A stretch of 64,000 nt of DNA, taken from positions 12,214,001 through 12,278,000 of the forward strand of contig NZ_CP107853.1 in assembly GCF_036013525.1 (NCBI RefSeq). Reading direction: 5' to 3'. Source of the stretch: Nonomuraea sp. NBC_00507 (GTDB lineage Bacteria; Actinomycetota; Actinomycetes; Streptosporangiales; Streptosporangiaceae). Made by a program: the position numbers and the translations under genes. Below, in pieces: positions 56,927-64,000 of the stretch. Position 1 is the first letter of the stretch, and each line of letters starts with the position of its first letter. Under the pieces are notes generated by a model that had not been told where the DNA came from, ran no database searches, and worked only from the letters and a program-made list of their open reading frames with translations.

Positions 56927-57843
56927 GAGGTCCTGCGGCCGCGCACGGTCAGGAAAACGCCTCCCACGAACAGCACGATACCGACCACCGCGAGCACAAT
57001 CGGCAACGTGGTCCTGATCAGGGTGATCTGGCTCTTGCCCTCGCGTGCGCTGGTGACGAGCTCGTTGACGGTCTCGTCGGTCATCTTGGCCGTGGCCACG
57101 AAGGCCTTGGAGCGCTCGACGCCGTCCTGGCTCTTGAGCACCTCGTTGCGCTGCTGCTCCTGACGGACGGGGGCGCCGGTGGTGGGCTCGATCCAGTAGG
57201 TGACCGTGCCGGAGTAGACGCGGTTGAGCTGCACGTCACCGGACTCGCCCATGCCGAACAAGGCGGCGGGCACGTTCAGGGTCTCCGTCTGGGTCTCGGG
57301 GACGACCTGCTCGAACTTGTAGGTGTTCAGGCCGTTGACCTGCTCCTCGCCGACGAACTTGGCCTCGAACGCCTTGCCCGCGCTGGAGTTGAAGACCAGG
57401 TAGGCCTTCTTCTCCACGTCGAACGGGAACTTGTAGATCTGGCCCTGCAACTGCACCGGAGCCTTGTCGATGCTGACGCCGCAGCAGTTGAGCCCGACGC
57501 CCGAGCGCTTGTCGAAAGCGCTGCGCCGCTCGGTGAAGTTGATGCCGGGCTTGCCGTTGGTGACGTCGTTCACGGCGGTGAACTCGTCCCACACGACCCG
57601 GTCACCGGACGCCTCCTTCACGTCACCACGGGTGGTGACGATGATGTCGAGGTCGGCGGTGAGCACCTTACCGTCGGGGACGCTGAAGTACTGTGCGCCG
57701 GTCGCCTGGAGCTTGGTGATCCCGTAGTGGTCGCCCGCGGCGGCCATGAGCGCGGGCGCCACCTGGAGGCGCATCAGCGGAGCCAGAACGATGAGGAATG
57801 CCCCGACGGCGATGAGGACGCTGCCTACGACGACCCGGTTCAT
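56923..57843 (-). CDS. DUF3068 (PorA-family) membrane protein
   Basis: 306 residues with an N-terminal TM helix (VVVGSVLIAVGAFLIVLAPL), a large extracytoplasmic domain containing GVGLNCCGVSIDKAPV and WIEPTTGAPVRQEQQRNEVL, and a C-terminal TM helix (TTLPIVLAVVGIVLFVGGVF). A DUF3068 protein of Corynebacterineae is linked to lipomannan/lipoarabinomannan maturation, as far as I recall; here it heads the ubiA-dprE1-dprE2 operon, which suits a role with arabinosyl-lipid donors. A paralogue is at 61856-62833. Confidence 0.88.
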   Translation of the reverse strand: MNRVVVGSVLIAVGAFLIVLAPLMRLQVAPALMAAAGDHYGITKLQATGAQYFSVPDGKVLTADLDIIVTTRGDVKEASGDRVVWDEFTAVNDVTNGKPGINFTERRSAFDKRSGVGLNCCGVSIDKAPVQLQGQIYKFPFDVEKKAYLVFNSSAGKAFEAKFVGEEQVNGLNTYKFEQVVPETQTETLNVPAALFGMGESGDVQLNRVYSGTVTYWIEPTTGAPVRQEQQRNEVLKSQDGVERSKAFVATAKMTDETVNELVTSAREGKSQITLIRTTLPIVLAVVGIVLFVGGVFLTVRGRRTS

Positions 57844-57893
57844 CGACCCTCCATGTGCAGGTGCACGGACGCCTGTCTGGGTGATTAAGTAAC

Positions 57894-57907
57894 TGAAACT
57901 AGTTCCT
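57894..57907. promoter_or_regulatory. KstR-like site, one mismatch
   Basis: TGAAACTAGTTCCT fits TNNAACNNGTTNNA except the last A. Lies in the divergent promoter of the DUF3068 operon and the acyltransferase. Could be chance. Confidence 0.35.
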
Positions 57908-57961
57908 ACTCGCCGGTATGTTATTGCGGTGAGTGACCGACGTCACCAGGGATGCGGAAAC

Positions 57962-59215
57962 GTGACCGAAACAGGTTCTACATCGGCGGGGGTGCCCGCG
58001 GTCTCCGGACACCAGGCGTCTCTCGATGGCATACGTGCGGTGGCCGCGTTCGCCGTCCTGGTCTTCCACGTGGCGATGGAGGCGGGCACGGCGCTGGAAC
58101 CGGGTTTCCTGGGTGGCGTGTTGTCCAGGGGCGAGATCGGCGTGCCGATCTTCTTCACGCTGTCCGGCCTGCTGCTCTATCGTGCTTGGGCCGCGGAGGT
58201 CCTGATCGGAGACCCGGCTCCCAGCACGCGCCGCTACCTGTGGAGGCGTTTCCTGCGCATCATCCCCGCCTACTGGCTGGTGGTGGCCGTGGCCCTGCTG
58301 CTGTGGGGCGAGGTCCACCGGTCGGATCCGTGGACGTGGGGGAACATGTTGTTCCTGGTGCACATCTACGACACGAACCCGTGGTGGTTCGGCCTCGGGC
58401 CCAAGGGGCTCGGGCAGATGTGGAGCCTGGCGGTCGAGCTGACGTTCTACCTCACGCTCCCGCTGGTAGCGGCCGCGCTGCGGGGGTTCGCGCTGCGGGC
58501 GGGACCGGACATGGGCGCCAGGGCCAGGCGCCTGCTGATCGGGCTGGTGGCCTTGGCCGCCCTCTCCTACGTGTACACGATCTTCGAGTATTTCCCCGAG
58601 TACCGGCCGTGGATGAACGTGTGGCTGCCGCGCTCGTGGACGTTCTTCGTGCCGGGCATGGCGCTGGCGGTGCTGACCGTCTGGGCCCGTGCGGATGACG
58701 GCCGCATCCGCCGCCTGTGCGCGGCCCTGGCCTCCTCGTGGGGCACGTTGTGGCTCATAGCGGGGCTGGCGTACCTGATCGCCGCCACCCCGGTGACCGG
58801 GCCGCGCTTCGTCGGTCTGGGCGGCATCTGGACCGCGTTCTACGAGCAGGCCCTTTACACGGTCATCGCCTTCTGTCTCGTCGCGCCCGCGGCCCTGGAG
58901 CCGGAGCGCGCCACGCCGGTGCGCGCGCTGCTCGGCGGGCGGGTCATGAGCTATCTCGGCCGGATCTCCTACGGCGTCTTCCTGTGGCAGTTCGTGGTCA
59001 TCTACCTCTGGTACGACTTCACCGGCCAAGAGCCGTGGTCCGGCAACCTGCTACTCAACCTGACCGCCGTCGGCGCCATCACGGTCGCGCTCTCCGGGCT
59101 CACCTACCGCTACGTGGAGGAGCCCGCCAGGCGGCTGATCCGCTTCATCCCTCAGAGCGCCGGAGGGGCCGGTCCCGGCTCGCCGAAGGCCACCGCCCTC
59201 AGGCAGAACGCCTGA
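57962..59215 (+). CDS. Acyltransferase family (Acyl_transf_3) membrane protein
   Basis: 417 residues, about ten hydrophobic helices. The family signature is QASLDGIRAVAAFAVLVFHV (Arg and His essential in relatives), then FFTLSGLLLYRAWA and YRYVEEPARR near the end. Relatives O-acylate envelope sugars. GTG 57962 has AGGGA about 12 bases upstream; GTG 57929 is an alternative adding 11 residues. It overlaps the convergent polytopic gene by 64 bases. A mycobacterial homologue (Rv0228) sits in a similar cluster. Confidence 0.88.
   Translation: MTETGSTSAGVPAVSGHQASLDGIRAVAAFAVLVFHVAMEAGTALEPGFLGGVLSRGEIGVPIFFTLSGLLLYRAWAAEVLIGDPAPSTRRYLWRRFLRIIPAYWLVVAVALLLWGEVHRSDPWTWGNMLFLVHIYDTNPWWFGLGPKGLGQMWSLAVELTFYLTLPLVAAALRGFALRAGPDMGARARRLLIGLVALAALSYVYTIFEYFPEYRPWMNVWLPRSWTFFVPGMALAVLTVWARADDGRIRRLCAALASSWGTLWLIAGLAYLIAATPVTGPRFVGLGGIWTAFYEQALYTVIAFCLVAPAALEPERATPVRALLGGRVMSYLGRISYGVFLWQFVVIYLWYDFTGQEPWSGNLLLNLTAVGAITVALSGLTYRYVEEPARRLIRFIPQSAGGAGPGSPKATALRQNA
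57967..57980. promoter_or_regulatory. KstR-like site, one mismatch
   Basis: CGAAACAGGTTCTA fits TNNAACNNGTTNNA except the first T. It overlaps the first codons of the acyltransferase if translation starts at 57962. Could be chance. Confidence 0.3.
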
Positions 59216-61140
59216 CCCTGGCCGCCGCCCGCGCTGATCCGCATGCCCTTGCCCGCCCCGTCGTGCGGAACGTAGAACAGCGCTCCCATGGCGCCGGTCG
59301 CGGGCAGCGTGGCCGCCCGCTGGGTGCCGCCGAGGTCCACCACGACCTGCACCGGCTGGGGACTGACGTACGCCATGGCCACCACCATGCCGGGACCGCC
59401 CAAGGACTCGACGGGGAAGACCCGGGCAGCCGGGAAACACTTCCGGCCCTTGACCGCGTCGAAGAAGGGCGCCACCCGGCCCACGAGGACGAGCTTGCCC
59501 GTGGCGTCGAAGACGTACGGATCGGCCGACGGCTGCGGCTCGCGCATGCGCTCTCTGATCTCGGGGTGGGCCAGCGGCGCGAGCACGTAGGACGTCAGGC
59601 GGCGCGGCCCGTTCCAGGGCAGGACGATCTCCGGCGGCACGGGACGCGCGTAGATGTCGGCGTCCGGCGCCGCGGTGGCCAGCGAGGCCCGCGCGTTGTC
59701 CAGGTAGCTCCTGACCTTGTCCCCGCTGAGCGTGTCGCCGAAGGCGTTGATCGAGACCAGCGACACGGCCACGAAGGCGACGGTCAGCCCGCCTGCGGCC
59801 AGCGACAGCGTGCCCGGAACCGGCCTTCGGCGGGTGTCGTCGGGCTCGCCCTCGACCGGCTGCCAGGCCAGCGCCAGGCACAGGGCGACCAGCACCGCGG
59901 CGTCGGCGACGTACCTGGTCTCCGCGCCCACCAGGTCCCACGCGGTGGCCCGCGCGATCACAGTGGGCACCGCGTCGGCCACGACGACGTAGGCGGCCAG
60001 AATCGCCCACGCCCGCCACGCCCGCCTGCGGTACACGCACGTGACCACGACGAGTAACACGATCACGGCCCATGAGCCGATCACGGTGGCCTGGGCCGGG
60101 TCGGCCAGCCCTCCGGTGGCGGTGAGCCCGCCCCAGCGCAGCGGGCCGCCGACCGCGCCCGTGGGGAAGGTCTCCCCCAGCAGCCTGCGCAGCAGCCCGG
60201 GGACGATCTCGGCCTTCGGGCCGGTCAGCCCGTCGGAGCCGGCGCTGTCACCGCGCAGCCAGTACAGCACGCCGTACCCGGCCAGCAGCAGGCCGTGCGC
60301 CCACCAGACGGGCCTGCGCAGCTCGGTCAACAGCGCGCGAGCCCACAACCCCTTGCCCAGGTAGGCGCTGGTGATCCCGAGCACCACGAAGGGGATGAAC
60401 ACTCCCTTTGTGGAGAAGGCCATCCCGACGGCGGTCCAGATGAGGGCGTGCCAGCGGCCCTTGCCCTCGCGGACGTATCTGATGTGCGAGGCCAGCGCGG
60501 CGATCAGCGCGAGTTGCAGTGGCACCGCGTTGAGCGCGGCCGACCACCAGCTCATCGCGGGCACGGTGAGCGGGGCGAAGACGTAGACGGTCAACGCGGC
60601 GAGCACGACCGCGCGGTCCCCGAACAGCCGCCGCAACAACACGAGGAACACGATCGAGGCCGCCGCCTGGAGCGCGAGGGTGACGAACGAGACCAGCGCC
60701 CAGTTGTACGGTGCCAGCGACGTGAGCACCCACACCAAGGCCAGCGCGCCGGGCATGAGGTGGCCCTTGTGCACCCGGGTCAGGTACTCCCAGGTCAGCC
60801 CGCTGTCACTGGCGCCGGCCACGAAGAGGAAGTCGTCCTCGACGAAGTACGCCTTGCTGAGTACGCCGGCCTTGAAGACCAGCGAGACCAGGATGAGCAG
60901 CAGGCCGACACCCATGACGGGCCCGGTGCGGATCGCGGGCAACGTGATCTGCACCGGCTCAGGGCGTCCGGCGTCGTCAGGCGGCGTCGTTTCGGTTTCG
61001 GAGCGCTCGACGTCCTCAGCCGGCGGCGCTTCCGTGCCGGAGGGCTCGACCTCCTCAGCCGGCGTCGTGCCCGCTTCAGACCGCTCGACGTCCTCGGTCT
61101 GCGTCGTTTCCGTGTCGGAGCGTTTGACGTGCTCGGGCAT
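59152..61140 (-). CDS. Polytopic glycosyltransferase-like membrane protein with acidic repeat N-terminus
   Basis: 662 residues. The N-terminus is four 13-residue acidic repeats (VERSEAGTTPAEE and variants), then about ten TM helices with an early extracytoplasmic loop VEDDFLFVAGASDSG (acidic pair as in GT-C enzymes) and VHKGHLMPGALALV. The last 170 residues are a soluble extracytoplasmic domain. Layout and setting fit GT-C-type lipid-linked sugar transferases, like mycobacterial Rv0226c. ATG 61140 is chosen: GGAAGG lies 8 bases upstream; ATG 61146 is possible. A paralogue starts at 64000 leftward. Confidence 0.85.
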   Translation of the reverse strand: MPEHVKRSDTETTQTEDVERSEAGTTPAEEVEPSGTEAPPAEDVERSETETTPPDDAGRPEPVQITLPAIRTGPVMGVGLLLILVSLVFKAGVLSKAYFVEDDFLFVAGASDSGLTWEYLTRVHKGHLMPGALALVWVLTSLAPYNWALVSFVTLALQAAASIVFLVLLRRLFGDRAVVLAALTVYVFAPLTVPAMSWWSAALNAVPLQLALIAALASHIRYVREGKGRWHALIWTAVGMAFSTKGVFIPFVVLGITSAYLGKGLWARALLTELRRPVWWAHGLLLAGYGVLYWLRGDSAGSDGLTGPKAEIVPGLLRRLLGETFPTGAVGGPLRWGGLTATGGLADPAQATVIGSWAVIVLLVVVTCVYRRRAWRAWAILAAYVVVADAVPTVIARATAWDLVGAETRYVADAAVLVALCLALAWQPVEGEPDDTRRRPVPGTLSLAAGGLTVAFVAVSLVSINAFGDTLSGDKVRSYLDNARASLATAAPDADIYARPVPPEIVLPWNGPRRLTSYVLAPLAHPEIRERMREPQPSADPYVFDATGKLVLVGRVAPFFDAVKGRKCFPAARVFPVESLGGPGMVVAMAYVSPQPVQVVVDLGGTQRAATLPATGAMGALFYVPHDGAGKGMRISAGGGQGQAFCLRAVAFGEPGPAPPAL

Positions 61141-61174
61141 CGTCATTTCCTTCCGCTGCAGTAAGCTCCGCGCC

Positions 61175-61915
61175 GTGGACACCCCCGAACCCTTCCGAGC
61201 GGATCTCGGCAGATCCGTCCGGTTGCTGCGTGCCTTCCGCCTGGAGCAGAGCGATCCGGATTTCTTCTACGGCACCCTGGCCAGTGACACGGTCGCCCAG
61301 CTGGCGACCTACACGGATCTGGCCGGCGCCACGGTGGCCGACGTGGGGGGCGGCCCCGGTTACTTCGCCGACGCGCTGCGTGCCGTCGGCGCCCGGCCTC
61401 TGTGCGTGGACTGCGACGCCGGGGAGATGCGCCTGCGCGACGGGGTGCCGCCGCGGGACTCGATCCTGGGCAGCGCCCTGGACTTGCCCCTCGCCACGGG
61501 CTCGGTGGATGTGTGCTTCTCGTCGAACGTGCTTGAGCACGTCCCCGACCCGCTCAGGATGGCGGACGAGATGGTCAGGGTCACCCGTCCCGGCGGGATC
61601 GTCTATCTGTCGTACACCGTCTGGCTCGGGCCGTGGGGCGGCCACGAGACCTCTCCCTGGCACTACCTGGGCGGCCACTACGCCGCCCGGCGGTACGCGC
61701 GCAGGCACGGCAAGACGCCCAAGAACGTCTACGGCGAGAGCATGTACGCCATCGGGGTGGCCAAGCCGCTGGCCTGGGCCCGCCGGTGCCGCGACGCGGA
61801 GATCCTTGATGCGATCCCTCGCTACCATCCCCGCTGGGCCCGGCATGTCGTCCACCTACCTGGCATCCGCGAGCTGGTCACCTGGAACCTGCTCCTCGTC
61901 CTGCGCCGCAGGTGA
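61175..61915 (+). CDS. Class I SAM-dependent methyltransferase
   Basis: 246 residues: VADVGGGPGYFADALRAVGA (motif I), ALDLPLATGSVDVCFSSNVL, EHVPDPLRMADEMVRVTRPG, and the DUF-like C-terminus YARRHGKTPKNVYGESMYAI. The pattern resembles mycobacterial Rv0224c, also beside a polytopic protein and DUF3068. Likely methylates an envelope glycan or lipid. GTG 61175 lies only 34 bases from the divergent polytopic gene. It overlaps DUF3068 by 60 bases tail to tail. Confidence 0.9.
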   Translation: MDTPEPFRADLGRSVRLLRAFRLEQSDPDFFYGTLASDTVAQLATYTDLAGATVADVGGGPGYFADALRAVGARPLCVDCDAGEMRLRDGVPPRDSILGSALDLPLATGSVDVCFSSNVLEHVPDPLRMADEMVRVTRPGGIVYLSYTVWLGPWGGHETSPWHYLGGHYAARRYARRHGKTPKNVYGESMYAIGVAKPLAWARRCRDAEILDAIPRYHPRWARHVVHLPGIRELVTWNLLLVLRRR

Positions 61916-62833
61916 GCGCCGCCGCATGAGCCAGATGGCGGTCACCACACAGCCGGCGCCGAGCGCGCCGCCGCCCACCGGCGCGACCGTTCCCAGCAGC
62001 AGGATCCAGCGGCGGTAGGCGGCCGCGGTGTTCAGCGCCGCCACGACGTCGGTCTCGGTGGTGCGGAACGCCGCCTCCAGCGCGGTCAGCCGGCCCCGCC
62101 CGTCGGCCGTGACCAGCGTCTCCTCCACCTCGTCCAGTGTCTTGATCGGCTGGCCGCTGATCGGCTCCACCCAGTACGTGCGGCGGATCTCGGCGTACCG
62201 GCCCAGACCGACGTCGCCCTTGCCCGGCAGCCCCAGAAGGTGACGCGGCAGCGGCGCGGTCTCGCCGGGGACGAGCCGGCGCGGTGTGCGCTGGACGTAG
62301 CGGTAGGTCTCGACGCCGCGCACCCGCTCCACCCCGTCGAACGCGGCCGTGACCGGCTGACGCAGCCGCAGGTCGAACAGCGTGTAGTCGCGGCGTTGGG
62401 CGTTGAAGGGCCAGCGGAACGCCTGTCCCGACTGCTCGATCGAGGTGTCCTCGTCCAGGTATTCGCCGCAGCAGTTGACAATGGCGCCGGTGCGGCGGTC
62501 GAAGGCGAGGCGCCGCTCGTGGTAGTCCAGCCGCTCGCCGTCCCGCGTGGCCATGGAGATCGACTCGCCCCACACCGCGCGGTCGTCGTCACCGGCCAGC
62601 ACATCGCCGATCAGCCACCGGGTCTGCACCAACTCCCCCGCCGCTGGCCGCATCGTGGCCGGGTCCAGGTAGGTCGCAGACTCCGCCACCGACCGGGTCA
62701 TGCTCTGCTGCTCCAGCGGCGCCTTGAGCAGCTGGCCGTACACGTACAGGCGGGTCAGGGGGATGAGCGTCAGCAGGAAGGCGCCCACGCCGGCCAGCAC
62801 CAGCGCGAGGTTCCTGCGGCTCATGACGTTCAC
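61856..62833 (-). CDS. DUF3068 (PorA-family) membrane protein, second copy
   Basis: 325 residues. N-terminal TM (NLALVLAGVGAFLLTLIPLT), extracytoplasmic domain with AIVNCCGEYLDEDTSI and TYWVEPISGQPIKTLDEVEE, C-terminal TM (LLLGTVAPVGGGALGAGCVV) and a polar tail. The CC-centred motif and the WxEPxxGxP motif match the first copy. GTG 62833 overlaps the stop of the upstream polytopic gene (GTGA); ATG 62824 is possible. Confidence 0.88.
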   Translation of the reverse strand: MNVMSRRNLALVLAGVGAFLLTLIPLTRLYVYGQLLKAPLEQQSMTRSVAESATYLDPATMRPAAGELVQTRWLIGDVLAGDDDRAVWGESISMATRDGERLDYHERRLAFDRRTGAIVNCCGEYLDEDTSIEQSGQAFRWPFNAQRRDYTLFDLRLRQPVTAAFDGVERVRGVETYRYVQRTPRRLVPGETAPLPRHLLGLPGKGDVGLGRYAEIRRTYWVEPISGQPIKTLDEVEETLVTADGRGRLTALEAAFRTTETDVVAALNTAAAYRRWILLLGTVAPVGGGALGAGCVVTAIWLMRRRSPAAQDEEQVPGDQLADAR

Positions 62834-64000
62834 GGTCGCGGCACCGCCTGTCCCGGCGTCACGTCGCCGATGCAGACGCCCGGCGGCATGTCGTGCACGA
62901 CGATGCGGTCGGCGCCCGGCTCGGCGAGCATGAACACCTTGCCCAGGCCGGAGCGCAGTTCCACGTCAACGGCGCGCTCGCCCATCCAGAACGTGATCTT
63001 CGTGTCCGCGCGGGCGGCGTACCCGAGCTTGACCAGGGTTCCCTCCAGGCGGCTGACGCGGTTGTCCAGCGGCACCTGCACGGTTCCGTTGGTGACCGGC
63101 CAGCACCGGTCCCGCGTCGCCGGGACGAGCGGGATTCCTTGGACGTCCGCGGGCCGGAGGTGGCCCTGGTCGTCGAAGACCATGCCGTCGAGCGCCGCGG
63201 GTGGCGCCTGCATTCTGGCCCTGAGCTGAGGTGTGGCCATGGCCCCCAGCACCCTGGAGGTCAGGCTGTAGGTCTTGTAGCTCGCCGGCAGCACGTCGGA
63301 CGGCACGAGCCGGTCGTAGATCACGGTGCCGGGCGCCGCCTTGACCAGGTCGGCCCGTGCGTTCTCGATGTAGTGGTAGCGCCGGTCCGCGCCCAGGTAG
63401 CCGGTGAAGAGCGTGACCGTGACCAGCGACGCGCCCACGAACAGGCCGAGCGCCGCCCCGCAGATCCCGCTCACCCGTTCCCTGCCGGGCAGCATCCTCC
63501 GGTACGGCTCCGCCTCACCGGGAAGCGGTAGCAGCACGAGCCCGACGACCAGCGCGATCAGCGGTACGGCGTCGGCGACGTACCGCGTGTCCGTGCCGGC
63601 GAACGAGCCGAGCAGGTGAACCCGGCCCCACAACACCGGCAGAGCGTCGGCCACGAGCACGTACCCAAGCAACAGCGCCCAGGCCAGACCCGCCCGCCTG
63701 CGGTAGTACGCGGTGACCGCCACCAGGGCCACGAGGGTGACGAGGGAGGCGATCACCACCGGCAGCGGCGGCGAGGCCACTCCCCAGTCGCCGCCGGCGA
63801 ACCACCGCCATGGGCCGCCGAGCACGGTGGTGGCAAGGGTCTTGCCGAGCAGCTCCCACAGGAATCCCGCGGCCTGGTCGAAGATCGGCAGTCCTCCGGT
63901 GTTGGGCGACGAGAGCGCCCGATACACATAGAGAGCCCCGAAACCCACCAGCACGAGCAGGTACATCGACCAGGCGACCACGTACTTGCGTAGCGCGGCG
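62830..64000 (-). CDS. Polytopic glycosyltransferase-like protein, second copy, 5' truncated
   Basis: The frame is open to the right edge, so only the C-terminal 390 codons are present. Helices include VVAWSMYLLVLVGFGALYVY and LVTLVALVAVTAYYRRRAGL, then TDTRYVADAVPLIALVVGLV, matching the first copy's ETRYVADAAVLVALCLALAW. The end is a soluble extracytoplasmic domain like that of the first copy. It is followed by DUF3068 with a GTGA overlap, so the two are co-translated. Function as in the first copy (inference). Confidence 0.85.
   Translation of the reverse strand, partial: AALRKYVVAWSMYLLVLVGFGALYVYRALSSPNTGGLPIFDQAAGFLWELLGKTLATTVLGGPWRWFAGGDWGVASPPLPVVIASLVTLVALVAVTAYYRRRAGLAWALLLGYVLVADALPVLWGRVHLLGSFAGTDTRYVADAVPLIALVVGLVLLPLPGEAEPYRRMLPGRERVSGICGAALGLFVGASLVTVTLFTGYLGADRRYHYIENARADLVKAAPGTVIYDRLVPSDVLPASYKTYSLTSRVLGAMATPQLRARMQAPPAALDGMVFDDQGHLRPADVQGIPLVPATRDRCWPVTNGTVQVPLDNRVSRLEGTLVKLGYAARADTKITFWMGERAVDVELRSGLGKVFMLAEPGADRIVVHDMPPGVCIGDVTPGQAVPRP

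Overview
The window is high-GC actinobacterial DNA: there are many GTG starts, many ATGA or GTGA stop/start overlaps, and dense coding on both strands. Gene content (a two-domain LuxR-family ATPase regulator, DUF3068 proteins, decaprenyl-phosphoryl-arabinose genes, steroid-type thiolase-like proteins) suggests a Streptosporangiaceae-like filamentous actinomycete such as Nonomuraea. That placement is inference from gene content and style, not from a marker gene. I see no rRNA, tRNA, CRISPR array, integrase, transposase or att site, and no gene-free stretch over 300 bases; the longest gap is 32855-33089.

Left third (1-24600). A 5'-truncated membrane protein with Pro/Gln repeats is followed by a LuxR-type ATPase regulator; a LysE exporter coupled to a TetR regulator; a Baeyer-Villiger-type flavin monooxygenase with a palindromic operator; SURF1 and DUF3817; a pseudokinase; and an arylamine N-acetyltransferase. 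Next comes an OmpR response regulator overlapping a histidine kinase that is fused in frame to a repeat-rich DUF4173/4153-like membrane protein. An apparent D-amino-acid salvage operon (15008-19482) combines D-aminoacylase, a PLP D-amino-acid lyase/dehydratase-like enzyme, RidA and an uncharacterised protein. A small HTH protein plus a Clp-N protein diverge from a flavin monooxygenase across paired operators, and a DesK-type two-component pair follows.

Middle (24600-45700). This part is a mosaic of metabolic and regulatory genes: gamma-glutamyltransferase, a Cys-rich small protein beside a DsbD-like/cupredoxin membrane protein, a Sel1-repeat protein, a PadR/VOC cluster, alanine dehydrogenase with a class III aminotransferase, an M20 peptidase, NUDIX, ArsR and PPOX genes, a cysteine-dioxygenase-like cupin divergent from LysR-LysE, and a solitary 1912-residue protein built from a degenerate trypsin-like domain, a degenerate P-loop and TPR-like repeats.

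Right third (45648-64000). An operon read leftward from 51831 encodes acyl-CoA synthetase, a double-OB DUF35 protein, two thiolase-fold proteins and a second acyl-CoA synthetase. A divergent enoyl-CoA hydratase and a nitronate-monooxygenase-like gene flank it. The gene set and order resemble the mycobacterial steroid side-chain region, and sequences matching published KstR and KstR2 consensus sites lie in its promoters. Next to it is a cell-envelope polysaccharide locus: DUF3068-ubiA-dprE1-dprE2 as one overlapping operon, an acyltransferase, two paralogous polytopic glycosyltransferase-like proteins (the second cut by the window edge), a second DUF3068 protein and a methyltransferase. The first part would make decaprenyl-phosphoryl-arabinose; the second resembles a mycobacterial/corynebacterial lipoglycan cluster.
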